Assembly (NCBI GenBank): GCA_903854365.1
Contig: CAINWE010000415.1
Location: 1-8,681 of the forward strand
Length of the DNA stretch: 8,681 bases
Direction of reading: 5' to 3'
Source of the DNA: Oligoflexia bacterium
Lineage (GTDB): Bacteria; Bdellovibrionota; UBA1018
Part shown: piece after piece, positions 1-7,262 of the stretch
Numbering within the stretch: position 1 is the first letter of the stretch
Layout: each line of letters opens with the position of its first letter
The notes under the pieces: generated by a model
What the model saw: only the letters and a program-made list of their open reading frames with translations
Databases searched by the model: none
Told to the model about the DNA's origin: nothing
Made by a program: the position numbers and the translations under genes

Positions 1-281
1 CTTCCGCGAACCGCTAAGAAAATCGCCATGTAGCTAATTAAAAACACCCCTTGAGGCACGGCGCTGTGAATTTCGCTGATGTTGGCGAAAGCGAGGGTCA
101 GGATGCCCCCCTCGATAAAGCCACGCCTTAATGCGCACCACATGACCGCTAAGAGAACAATGTCGGGCTGGAGATAAAGAAACGGCCATGAGGAGAAGAG
201 TGAGCTTTGCAGTGCAATACAGAGGGTAATCAACAGAATGAGAAGCGGCGTATTGAGGGCTCTGAGAAGAATCCGGGTCAT
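1..281 (-). CDS. mreD: MreD-like rod shape-determining membrane protein (partial, C-terminus outside window)
   Basis: MreD is a polytopic inner-membrane protein that works with MreC and the MreB cytoskeleton to direct lateral peptidoglycan synthesis. The first 93 codons are visible, read leftwards from ATG at 281-279. They encode hydrophobic helices (around residues 12-27 and 39-48), then a Gly-rich third segment with GFIEGG, and then IHSAVPQG followed by another helix. This order matches the start of MreD, where a helix is followed by a D/E-x-x-S-x-x-P-x-G turn. The start codon overlaps the mreC stop (ATGA), which indicates translational coupling and fixes the start. Sequence identity within the family is always low, so position after mreC carries much of the call. 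The rest of the gene lies beyond base 1. Confidence 0.82.
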   Translation of the reverse strand, partial: MTRILLRALNTPLLILLITLCIALQSSLFSSWPFLYLQPDIVLLAVMWCALRRGFIEGGILTLAFANISEIHSAVPQGVFLISYMAIFLAVRG

Positions 282-1102
282 TCTGCTCCCCCGTTTTTAA
301 CGACTAGGACTTCCTCCAGTTTGGAGAAGTCGACGCTAGGTTTCACTTCAACTTCCTGAGTAATCCCGTAGGGCTGTCGATTCACTTTCGAAACGGTTCC
401 GACGGCCACGCCCTTGGGAAAAATTCCCCCAAGGCCGCTCGAAATGAGAAAGTCACCTGTCTGAATGTCGTCGGTGCGGAGAGCGTATTTCAATTGGCAA
501 GTGTCATCGGTGAGCCCTTCGACGACACCTCGAGCCCGCGATCGTTCTACGATGGCATCGACTGCGGAGTAAAGGTCGAGGACGGTGACGATGTCGCTCG
601 TTGTGGGTGTGGTTCGTAGGACTCGGCCGACGATGCCTTCTTCGGTAACGACGGCCATATTTCTTTTGATCCCAGAGTCTTCGCCTCGGTTAATGCGAAT
701 CGAGCGAAACTCAGTGGAGACATCCTTTGCAATGACTCGAGCGATGACAGTCTCAATTTTAAAGGATTCTTCGAATCCGAGGAGCTTTTTGAGTCGGACG
801 TTTTCTTGTTGGATTTCTCGCAAGTTTGCTATGGAGCTAAGGAGTTTGCGGTTCTCGTCCAGTAAGGCTAGATTATCCCGGTGGGTATGCCAAAGATAAA
901 TATAGTTCTCAAAGCCGGAGGCTATTTTTTCTAAGACCCAGGTGATTGACGCTTGGACAGGCGAAGTTAGCGTGACAATAGCGCGGTCATAAAATCGGTA
1001 GTCCCGAGGAGCACGAGTCGAAGTATCGATCGAGATCACTGGAACGAGGATAAAAAGGAAAAGGGTGATATAGAACTGGTATTGTTTCAGGTACTTGATC
1101 AT
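278..1102 (-). CDS. mreC: Rod shape-determining protein MreC
   Basis: MreC is a bitopic periplasmic scaffold that links MreB and MreD to the elongasome penicillin-binding protein. The 274-residue length is typical. Residues 10-25 form the single N-terminal membrane helix. Residues about 66-110 form the dimerising coiled coil (ENRKLLSSIANLREIQQENV). Residues about 117-268 are the MreC beta-domain, with the family landmarks INRGEDSGI (137-145), GDFLISSGLGGIFPKG (216-231) and the closing VDFSKLEEVLVV (257-268). A GAGG-type ribosome site lies unusually far (about 14 bases) upstream of ATG 1102. The gene is first in its operon: mreB, which commonly precedes mreC, is absent here, and the upstream neighbour is divergent. 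The stop overlaps the mreD start. Confidence 0.96.
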   Translation of the reverse strand: MIKYLKQYQFYITLFLFILVPVISIDTSTRAPRDYRFYDRAIVTLTSPVQASITWVLEKIASGFENYIYLWHTHRDNLALLDENRKLLSSIANLREIQQENVRLKKLLGFEESFKIETVIARVIAKDVSTEFRSIRINRGEDSGIKRNMAVVTEEGIVGRVLRTTPTTSDIVTVLDLYSAVDAIVERSRARGVVEGLTDDTCQLKYALRTDDIQTGDFLISSGLGGIFPKGVAVGTVSKVNRQPYGITQEVEVKPSVDFSKLEEVLVVKNGGAE

Positions 1103-1175
1103 GTTTGAATCTTTTACCTCGGTGGTATCATCGTAACGATCTCACTTCATTAAATCAATGCTTTGATGATGGTGG

Positions 1176-1203
1176 ATTTTAGAGTAGTAAAAAGAAATTA
1201 CAA
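1176..1203 (-). promoter_or_regulatory. Candidate sigma70-type promoter for mreC-mreD
   Basis: Read on the minus strand, TTGTAA (1203-1198; 4 of 6 against TTGACA) is followed by a 16-base spacer and TAAAAT (1181-1176; 5 of 6 against TATAAT). It would give a leader of roughly 65 bases before the mreC ATG. The whole divergent spacer 1103-1236 is AT-rich and must hold promoters for both directions. I found no comparably good box pair for the plus-strand gene. This rests on consensus matching by eye only. Confidence 0.33.
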
Positions 1204-1236
1204 CCTTAGGCCGTTACTGGGCTGGAAAGTTTACTC

Positions 1237-2466
1237 ATGCTGGCATGGATTAGAGAAAAATTCGGAAAAGGGCTTATCGGTGGAATTATTAGTTTCATCG
1301 CCTTTGTTTTTGTATTTTATGGCGTGTTTAGCCCGAAGGCGACTCGAGGGCTTCACGAAGGGGCGGTTGCCGGTACAGTGAATGGGGATTCCATTTCTAT
1401 TGCAGAGTTTAATCGCGAGTTCAATCGGCGGGTCGAGTTTTATAAGAACCTCGCTGGTGGAAAACTGAGCGATGATCAGGTCAAGGCCTTCAAACTTCGA
1501 GAGGGTGTCTTTCGGGAGTTGTCGAATCAAAAACTTTTGTTGCAAGAGGCAAAACACTTAGGTCTTGCTGCTGCCGAAGAGCAGATTAAAGAAAAAATTA
1601 TGGAGCTCCCCACGTTTCAGAAGAATGGGAAGTTCGATCTTCTTTCTTATAAAGAGATTTTAGCAGCGAATCATTATACTCCTGCAGGATTTGAACGCAT
1701 GGTCGGTGAGGACCTCGCGGTTCAAAAATGGTCAGCATTTTTTAAAAGGCGGGTCCGGGTTTCTGAGCAAGAACTCAAGCAAGAGTTTGAGTCTCGGCAA
1801 GATCAGCGCAACATTAAATATGTTCTTTTGGATCAGGAAACTGGGAAAAAGGGAGTTCAGGTAGAAGAGAGCGAAGTCGCAAAGTTTAATGCTGATCCCA
1901 CTCGGGTGAATATTGCCAAGAGTAAGTTTGAGCAGGGGCAAGGCACCATTTATAAGGGCCAGAAATTTGAATCGGTTCAAGACGGGATTGTGAGAGAAAT
2001 TCTCTTAGGCGAGAAGCTCGTTGAAATTCAAAAAAACAATGAGAATTTGGCAGATTCGATTGTGAAGAAGATGACTGCGCAGGCTTCCTCAGATGCTGAG
2101 CTGAATCAGCTTTTGAAGCCGGTCTCTGCTCAAGTAAAAACGACCGGGTTGATCTCTCATCAGTCAGATTTTTTGCCGGGAGTGGGGCCTGCAACGGAAC
2201 TCTTGGCGGATGCGTTCAAAGCGCAGTCTCCGATTGACCCCAGTACGGGCGGGACGGCTAAGAAGTACACTTTAGCCGGACGTATTTTGATCGCCCTGGT
2301 CACCGAGAGTAAAAAAGCAAAGTGGGATGAATTTGAATCCCAGCGCGCAACTTTGATGGATGAGCTGGTCAACCGAAAGTCCGGACTGGTTTTTGGTGAG
2401 TGGATGAAGCACCTCACCGATCAGGCAAAAATCGAATCGAATCCAGCCGTGGTCGGCGCCGATTAG
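1237..2466 (+). CDS. PpiD/SurA-N-like membrane-anchored periplasmic chaperone lacking a recognisable parvulin domain
   Basis: PpiD proteins are inner-membrane-anchored periplasmic chaperones near the Sec translocon that assist proteins as they emerge. Here residues 1-11 are a short basic cytoplasmic tail, 12-31 a membrane helix (GLIGGIISFIAFVFVFYGVF), and about 40-185 a SurA-N-type chaperone region beginning AGTVNGDSISIAEFNREFNR, the usual opening of that domain. Residues about 230-400 are helical, with a closing segment (FGEWMKHLTDQAKIESNP) typical of PpiD C-termini. At 409 residues it is about 200 shorter than E. coli PpiD. The parvulin prolyl-isomerase module, with its GG-x-LG-x-F strand, is not visible between the two chaperone parts, so isomerase activity is unlikely. 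GGAAAG seven bases before ATG 1237 supports the start. The gene is divergent from mreC. Confidence 0.8.
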   Translation: MLAWIREKFGKGLIGGIISFIAFVFVFYGVFSPKATRGLHEGAVAGTVNGDSISIAEFNREFNRRVEFYKNLAGGKLSDDQVKAFKLREGVFRELSNQKLLLQEAKHLGLAAAEEQIKEKIMELPTFQKNGKFDLLSYKEILAANHYTPAGFERMVGEDLAVQKWSAFFKRRVRVSEQELKQEFESRQDQRNIKYVLLDQETGKKGVQVEESEVAKFNADPTRVNIAKSKFEQGQGTIYKGQKFESVQDGIVREILLGEKLVEIQKNNENLADSIVKKMTAQASSDAELNQLLKPVSAQVKTTGLISHQSDFLPGVGPATELLADAFKAQSPIDPSTGGTAKKYTLAGRILIALVTESKKAKWDEFESQRATLMDELVNRKSGLVFGEWMKHLTDQAKIESNPAVVGAD

Positions 2467-2549
2467 GCTTTGGCTGAGTTCAAGGTGAGATCAGGGATTC
2501 TAGTGATGGCGAATCGCCGGTACATTCGGTAATCGCCCTAGCACGATCC

Positions 2550-2591
2550 ATTGAGTGCGTCGCATCATGAGGTGATTCAATCGATTTTTTT
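2550..2591 (+). terminator. Weak candidate intrinsic terminator after the PpiD-like gene
   Basis: Two stackable stems, ATTGA/TCAAT (2550-2554 with 2577-2581) and ATCA/TGAT (2564-2567 with 2573-2576), are followed three bases later by seven T residues (2585-2591). The stems are AT-rich and separated by a nine-base bulge on one side, so the structure would be weak. The position, about 85 bases after the stop at 2466, is suitable. No stability was calculated. Confidence 0.27.
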
Positions 2592-2739
2592 CTGCCCGGG
2601 CCTAGTTCTATAGGAAAGACAACTGGTCTCAAAGCGTATTCGCCTCTAGCGAATTGGTATCATTCGAGTTTAAATTAGTCTTTGATTTCATGTGCTTATC
2701 ATAGTTTAAGCTAAATAAAACTAAAAAAGTCAACTTATA

Positions 2740-2768
2740 TTGCTCTCGTCGAACTGATAGTATACAAT
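2740..2768 (+). promoter_or_regulatory. Candidate promoter for the exported kinase gene
   Basis: TTGCTC (2740-2745) and TACAAT (2763-2768; 5 of 6 against the -10 consensus) are separated by 17 bases in an AT-rich stretch, giving a leader of about 35 bases before ATG 2809. The -35 half is poor (3 of 6). A second A/T-rich box, TATAAA, occurs at 2779-2784. Ribosome-site candidates before the ATG are GGAG at 2792-2795 (13-base gap) and a G-run at 2800-2804 (4-base gap); neither is ideal. Confidence 0.3.
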
Positions 2769-2808
2769 TTAAGTAGAGTATAAATCTATTCGGAGACCCG
2801 GGGGCAGA

Positions 2809-5800
2809 ATGCCGACTTTTCAGTCGAGTTCTATCAAGATAGCGCGCATCATCTCTAGTCTGCTTTTTTGCGTGAGTGTATGCATTCCTGCGACTGGGAA
2901 TGCCGCTCGGCGTCCTGTGTCGTCTGCAGTGGCAAGCTCGGTAAGTAGCTTGGATGGAGGTGACTCGGAAAGCGATGGTGGAGACTCTGCTAACGAGTCT
3001 ATTCAAGATGCAGCGGTTGCTCCTCCCCTAGAGGCGGCAAGAAGGCAGCTCGCAGCCCACCTGGAAAAATTGGCCCAGGTCTGGGGGATGAGCTACGATC
3101 CTTATTCTAAAAAGATTCAAAAGTTGGATGACTATCGTTTGCAGTTGGAGAATTCGAAGGCTAAAGAAGCGGACGTAGGCAAAGCCTATTCGGAATTTTG
3201 CGAAGCCATGGATTCGGGTCTAAAAGGGGAGAGCAGAGATCCCAGCTTCGTACAGGCTGCACGGAATTACGCTCAATCTCTTACTAAAAAGAAAGACAAT
3301 CCAGCACAACAGAAAACATACGATCAAGGCGTGGCAAGTGCCTATGCTGCACTCGCGGAGGCTTACGCTCGAAAACTCCGAAGCCATCCGGATTTGAGCC
3401 AACGTGCCGCTGATTTTGCCAAAGCGTCCAGAGAATATGAAGCTGCAGTGAAAGCAGGGGATTCAGCCTCAGTAAAAAAAGCGCACCAAGAGTTGGTAGC
3501 TTCGCATCAAGGATTAGTGAAGCAGTTGGGCAAGAGCCCTCCTTCGACTGGGCCGAAACGGCGTCAAAGACCGCCGGGGGGTTCGGGTGGGGGATCTACT
3601 GAGAGTTCCCATGAGAGTGGCATTGACTCAAGGCAAGGCAATGGTTCTCGTGGGAGCGAGTCTGAGACTCTATCCTCCAGGTCTAGTAGATCTGATGCAT
3701 TCGAGGGTGAGCGTGATCGGGGAAGTTCTGGCAGGCGTCAACCCAGGGCGCAAGTTAAAGGGGAGGTTGAGTCGAGAGGTCAAGAGAGAGTGAAGCTAGG
3801 TGGTGACGACGGTGAAAGTGGTTATGACGGTGACAGGGGCTTCGGGGCAGCTGCGGCGGCTCTTAGGAAGCAGCTGGCAGAGCAGCAAGGACAGCTGGGT
3901 GCTCTGCGGAGAGAACTCCAGAAGGCTCAAAGTTCACGCAAAAATACTGACGTAAAAACATTAAAAGCAATAACAGCTCGAATCGAAAAATTAGACAGAC
4001 TGTTGCGTCAGCGTGATGCAGAGCGGGCGCGTTTGGAGGCTGCTCATCAAGCAAAATTAGATGTGGCAGTAGCAGCCGCTCGGGCTGAGTCAGCGCAGGC
4101 TCTCGCAGCGAAAGACGCGGCCCATGCCAAAGCCATTCAGATCGCCGTGGTGAACGAGGGAGTGCATCTTAAAGCCGAACAAGCAGCACTTGAAGCGAAA
4201 CTCGAGGGAGAATGGCGACAAGCAATGATCGGGAATGCAGAAGATCACGCCAAGCATGTGGCGCATATGAGGGATTTGGTTCAGCAACTCAGAGTAGAGG
4301 TAAGTCGGGCTCCTGCAGAGGCCAGGGGCCCAATCTCGGAGCTTGAGGCTCAGCTCGAACGTCAGCTTGAAGAAAGTCAGCGAAGCTCAGGTGAAATACA
4401 GAGGCTGATTGCAGCTGGGAAAAAACCCGGAGACCGGGAGATGCTTGAGTTAAAGAAAGAGTCCCAAGTGAATTTCGGTGAGATTACCCAAAAACTTGTA
4501 CATTTGAGGCAAGAAATCGCAAAACTTCCAGAAGTCCATCGCCAGAAGGCAGAGGTGGTTGCAGCTGAGGAACGCGCGAGAATGGCGGCTGCTCAGGCTG
4601 CGGTTGTTGCGCAAAAGCAAGATTTGTTGAGGGGTCTGGAGCAAGGTAAGGCGGCTCAGGTGGAAAGGGTTGGGGCTTTGATCAGCGAAATTGATCGGCA
4701 TAAGCCTGAATCACTCTCTCAAGATGTTGCTTCAAAGCTTGCTCATCTCCACGACATGCAAAAGACTTTGGGGCGTTTTGCTCCCCCGGGCGTAGATGCC
4801 GCGCTGGCGGAGATCCAGAGCAAAATTGCCGAGCTGCAACGTTTGCAAGTAGCTTTCGATAACGCTCACAGTGAGTTTCTCCCTCTCCTTAGATTAGAGC
4901 AGGAGAAAGCGCAGTATCGTCAACGGTTCCAAGAGGTTGACCAAGCCTTTCAGGCCGCCACTCGTCTCTATGTCAACTCTCGGCCTGAAAAATTGCCTGA
5001 GGGCGCGCACTCGCCGCATCTGTTAAGCGATGCCAAAATTATCTTAGCCCAAGCCAAGGAACACTTGGCAGAGCTGCAGCGCATGGAGGGTGAAATGAAG
5101 GCCAAAAACCCTCAGCTCATTCGCTCAGCAGCTCGTCAGGCAGAAGTTGAGGGAGAAATCGCATGGTTAGAAAAGGAGCTGCCAGGAAGGGAAGAACGTC
5201 TTCAGGCGCTCGAGTCCTCTTATGGGAAGTTTCATGCGGCGTTTCAGCAAACTCCTCAGCACGTTCAGAAGCATGCCGAAGTAGCAATTGCGGAGTTGTC
5301 GGAGATCAACATTAGAGAGCTTCAAGGCGTAGCTCAGTGTCAACTCCAGCGCAATCCCTTTGAGGAGATCCGGAAGCTTCAGGGGGAAATCAGGCCAGCT
5401 TTTCAGGCTCTTCGGGATCGAGCCTTCGCGGCTCAGCATGCGATTATTAAAGGCAATACCTCTCTTGCGGCTGTGGCCGAAATGGTTCAGGCTGTACGTC
5501 AGGAATGTCAGACCAACTTTCAGGGTGTTTTATCAGTCTTATCTAGCACTGGTCCGGGAGCCCCTCAGGCTGAGAGCATCCGTAACTCCTTAGAGAGTGC
5601 GCGAGCTGCTTGCCACGCGAATCCAGGCCAAGGACCGCACGATTTCAAACTTTTGAATCAGGATTTTGCTTTTTACTGCGCCGGGGAGGCTGAGTATTTA
5701 GTGCCTAAGACGGTGAACGGGTGCGACTTGACCGTCGGGACTCAAGGCACGTTCAAAAGTCATTACTGGGCGCTTGATTTGAAGCGCACCGGCCAGCCTG

Positions 5801-6897
5801 TCAGGTTGTTGCAGATGATTAAGCCTGAAGGGACGAAAGGGGGAGTGAAGCAAAATAAGCCCCCGATTTTACAGGCGGCTGAGGAAACGATTCTCCAAGC
5901 AGTTGAGTCTATACCGGGTTGGCCGGGCGGGAGACGAGAAGACAAGATCGCTCTGGCGGACGGCAGGATTTACCAAACGATACCCTATGGAGGTGTAGAC
6001 CTGAAGGATGAAGATGAGGATACCCGTAGAAAAGTGAGAAACCTTGTTTTTGAAAACATGGAGCAGAAGGATCGAACAGCCTGCGTGAATTCTCTCTTGT
6101 CTCAGCTCGCGTTGCTGCATCAAAATGGAATTATTCACCGGGATATCAAGCCAGCAAATGTATTGTTTAATCCTCATACCAAGCAATGCCAGTTGATTGA
6201 CTTTGGTGGGAGCATGAGGCTCAATGCTGAAGCTGGTCAAGTGGTTACGGCAGGATACAATTATACTCCTCAATACACCGCGGGTCCTGTTGATGGAGGC
6301 GATGTAGCGCGGCTTGTTGGTGAGGAGGAAGCTGCTATGAAGCACGGTGGTCTTGCCACAGGCGCGAGACATTTAGATGCCCTAGAGCATGAAGTGGCAA
6401 AATCTCCTAACGGCAAATATATGATGCGGCACATGGATTACTTCCAGATGGGGTATTTGATGTTGAATGTCCTGTCGGCGGGTAAAGTCGCCGATCTAGA
6501 GAAAGATATCTTAGAAATTAAATCGGAATCGAATTCAGACAAGAAGTTTGATAAAACAGTCACATTAAGAAACAAATTAGATGGCAAAAAGTTTTTAAAT
6601 TTTAATCCTATTCAAAAAGACCTAATCGCTATTTTGCTCCAGACGAATTATCCGGGTCCAGGTGGAAGTGATATCGCGTTGCGTTCCATTAAGAAAGCTA
6701 GGGTTGCAGTCTGCTTATATAACCACATAATTAATCGCGTGCCCGTTAAAAAAAGAAATAGGATTGTAGGTGGCGAGAGCGTGGGTTTAGATAAATTGGG
6801 TAAGCTCTGGGTGCATGTGAGCTACTCGGATCCCATGGGTAGCGAAGACGCGCAAGCGCGATTAGATGCCTATCTTCACGACAATGACTGTCCTTAG
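2809..6897 (+). CDS. Exported coiled-coil protein with C-terminal Hanks-type (Ser/Thr-like) kinase domain
   Basis: This 1362-residue protein matches no named gene I know. It has a Sec-type signal peptide (about 1-33; basic start, hydrophobic core, cleavage near TGNA-A) and a helical region with three possible 47-49-residue repeats (97-241). A Ser/Gly/Arg/Asp-rich, presumably disordered linker follows (about 243-344), then a long Ala/Gln/Glu-rich coiled coil (about 345-910). The kinase domain starts near 960: Gly-loop GTQGTF (977-982), helix-C AEETILQAV with E1025, catalytic loop HRDIKPANVLF (1110-1120; D1112, K1114, N1117), DFG (1131-1133) and the subdomain IX-like DYFQMGYLM (D1210). At the usual VAIK lysine position stands Q1002, with K1005 three residues on, so activity is uncertain. 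The activation segment is long and lacks a clear APE. The frame is intact, and an in-frame stop at 2770-2772 limits upstream starts. Export of a kinase suggests a target outside the cell, but this is inference. Confidence 0.9.
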   Translation: MPTFQSSSIKIARIISSLLFCVSVCIPATGNAARRPVSSAVASSVSSLDGGDSESDGGDSANESIQDAAVAPPLEAARRQLAAHLEKLAQVWGMSYDPYSKKIQKLDDYRLQLENSKAKEADVGKAYSEFCEAMDSGLKGESRDPSFVQAARNYAQSLTKKKDNPAQQKTYDQGVASAYAALAEAYARKLRSHPDLSQRAADFAKASREYEAAVKAGDSASVKKAHQELVASHQGLVKQLGKSPPSTGPKRRQRPPGGSGGGSTESSHESGIDSRQGNGSRGSESETLSSRSSRSDAFEGERDRGSSGRRQPRAQVKGEVESRGQERVKLGGDDGESGYDGDRGFGAAAAALRKQLAEQQGQLGALRRELQKAQSSRKNTDVKTLKAITARIEKLDRLLRQRDAERARLEAAHQAKLDVAVAAARAESAQALAAKDAAHAKAIQIAVVNEGVHLKAEQAALEAKLEGEWRQAMIGNAEDHAKHVAHMRDLVQQLRVEVSRAPAEARGPISELEAQLERQLEESQRSSGEIQRLIAAGKKPGDREMLELKKESQVNFGEITQKLVHLRQEIAKLPEVHRQKAEVVAAEERARMAAAQAAVVAQKQDLLRGLEQGKAAQVERVGALISEIDRHKPESLSQDVASKLAHLHDMQKTLGRFAPPGVDAALAEIQSKIAELQRLQVAFDNAHSEFLPLLRLEQEKAQYRQRFQEVDQAFQAATRLYVNSRPEKLPEGAHSPHLLSDAKIILAQAKEHLAELQRMEGEMKAKNPQLIRSAARQAEVEGEIAWLEKELPGREERLQALESSYGKFHAAFQQTPQHVQKHAEVAIAELSEINIRELQGVAQCQLQRNPFEEIRKLQGEIRPAFQALRDRAFAAQHAIIKGNTSLAAVAEMVQAVRQECQTNFQGVLSVLSSTGPGAPQAESIRNSLESARAACHANPGQGPHDFKLLNQDFAFYCAGEAEYLVPKTVNGCDLTVGTQGTFKSHYWALDLKRTGQPVRLLQMIKPEGTKGGVKQNKPPILQAAEETILQAVESIPGWPGGRREDKIALADGRIYQTIPYGGVDLKDEDEDTRRKVRNLVFENMEQKDRTACVNSLLSQLALLHQNGIIHRDIKPANVLFNPHTKQCQLIDFGGSMRLNAEAGQVVTAGYNYTPQYTAGPVDGGDVARLVGEEEAAMKHGGLATGARHLDALEHEVAKSPNGKYMMRHMDYFQMGYLMLNVLSAGKVADLEKDILEIKSESNSDKKFDKTVTLRNKLDGKKFLNFNPIQKDLIAILLQTNYPGPGGSDIALRSIKKARVAVCLYNHIINRVPVKKRNRIVGGESVGLDKLGKLWVHVSYSDPMGSEDAQARLDAYLHDNDCP
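3097..3531 (+). repeat. Three possible tandem 47-49-residue helical repeats encoded in the kinase gene
   Basis: Protein residues 97-143, 144-192 and 193-241 each begin with an Asp/His-Pro turn (DPYSKK, DPSFVQAARNYAQS, HPDLSQRAADFAKAS) and continue as a helical hairpin with a second Ala/Tyr-rich helix. Units two and three align without gaps over their first helix (xPxxxQxAxx-aromatic-AxxS). Unit one is more divergent and shares mainly the length and the second helix. There is no matching repeat at the DNA level, so any duplication is old. Confidence 0.4.
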
Positions 6898-7262
6898 TTT
6901 TGGGATGCTTTGCCCGATCCCTAGCTTTCGAGTACCGCAATCCAATTTGCTGCTGCTAGAATTTCGATACGACCCTATTGAAGTTCTCGATGGAGTTGCT
7001 GGACTCGGTGGGCTTTGTTTTTTTATGCGCTGAATTCGATAGTTTATGTTTTTTACGTTTATAAAAATTAGGTTTTACAATGAGTCAGGCAGTGCATCAG
7101 ACAAAGGTAGCGCAAAACAAGATCGACATTGGATCAATTGATTAAATTGCAATACTTGTGCGCGCTTGCCGTAACCGTTATTGAACGTCGGGCCACCTAG
7201 CTTTGCCTACTGAAGGGGTGATTTCTGATTGAACTTGACAACTAAAAGGTTGCCTTTTAGAA
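6898..7262. other. 365-base AT-rich spacer between the two exported-protein genes
   Basis: No convincing gene is present. Just after the kinase stop, GGGAT (6902-6906) can pair with ATCCC (6917-6921), but without a T-run. A run of seven T (7018-7024) follows a weak GAGT/ACTC stem (6993-7006) and could end transcription. An AT-rich tract at about 7025-7085 holds possible promoter boxes (TTTACG at 7052-7057 and TACAAT at 7076-7081, 18 bases apart). A 21-codon open frame at 7080-7145 follows but has no recognisable content. The right end holds the TTGACA/palindrome element listed separately. Confidence 0.55.

Larger units (their letters stand above)
2467..2808. other. 342-base spacer between the PpiD-like gene and the exported kinase gene
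   Basis: No convincing gene lies here. The left part contains the small hairpin GGCGAATCGCC (2508-2518) and a directly repeated AATCGCC (2512-2518 and 2531-2537). The middle holds a possible terminator (2550-2591) and the 8-bp palindrome GCCCGGGC (2594-2601). From about 2680 to 2790 the DNA becomes clearly AT-rich, as expected of a promoter region. A minus-strand open frame overlapping this area and running into the kinase gene has no family features and is treated as chance. Confidence 0.6.

Noticed and set aside
1163..1381. Plus-strand frame of 72 codons starting in the divergent spacer.
   Set aside because: It overlaps the PpiD-like gene in another frame and would cover its ribosome site; there is no motif support.
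2863..2895. Possible lipoprotein signal in the kinase protein (Cys residues in LLFC and VSVC).
   Set aside because: Neither cysteine has a proper lipobox (small residue at -1, Leu-type at -3). An ordinary signal-peptidase I site at TGNA-A fits better.
2629..3006. Minus-strand open frame of 125 codons overlapping the promoter region and signal-peptide part of the kinase gene.
   Set aside because: Its predicted protein has no family features, and it overlaps antisense a well-supported gene together with its likely promoter.
5869..6372. Minus-strand open frame of 167 codons antisense to the kinase catalytic core.
   Set aside because: The plus strand here encodes HRDIKPAN and DFG in frame, so this is a shadow frame.
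6902..6921. GGGAT/ATCCC stem directly after the kinase stop as a terminator.
   Set aside because: It has a five-pair stem, a ten-base loop and no following T-run.
7080..7145. A 21-codon open frame (ATG AGT CAG ... GAT TAA) with TAGG seven bases upstream, possibly a small peptide or leader gene.
   Set aside because: It is very short, has no recognisable motif, and such frames arise often by chance in AT-rich spacers. The adjacent frame (7111-7200) is also open by chance.
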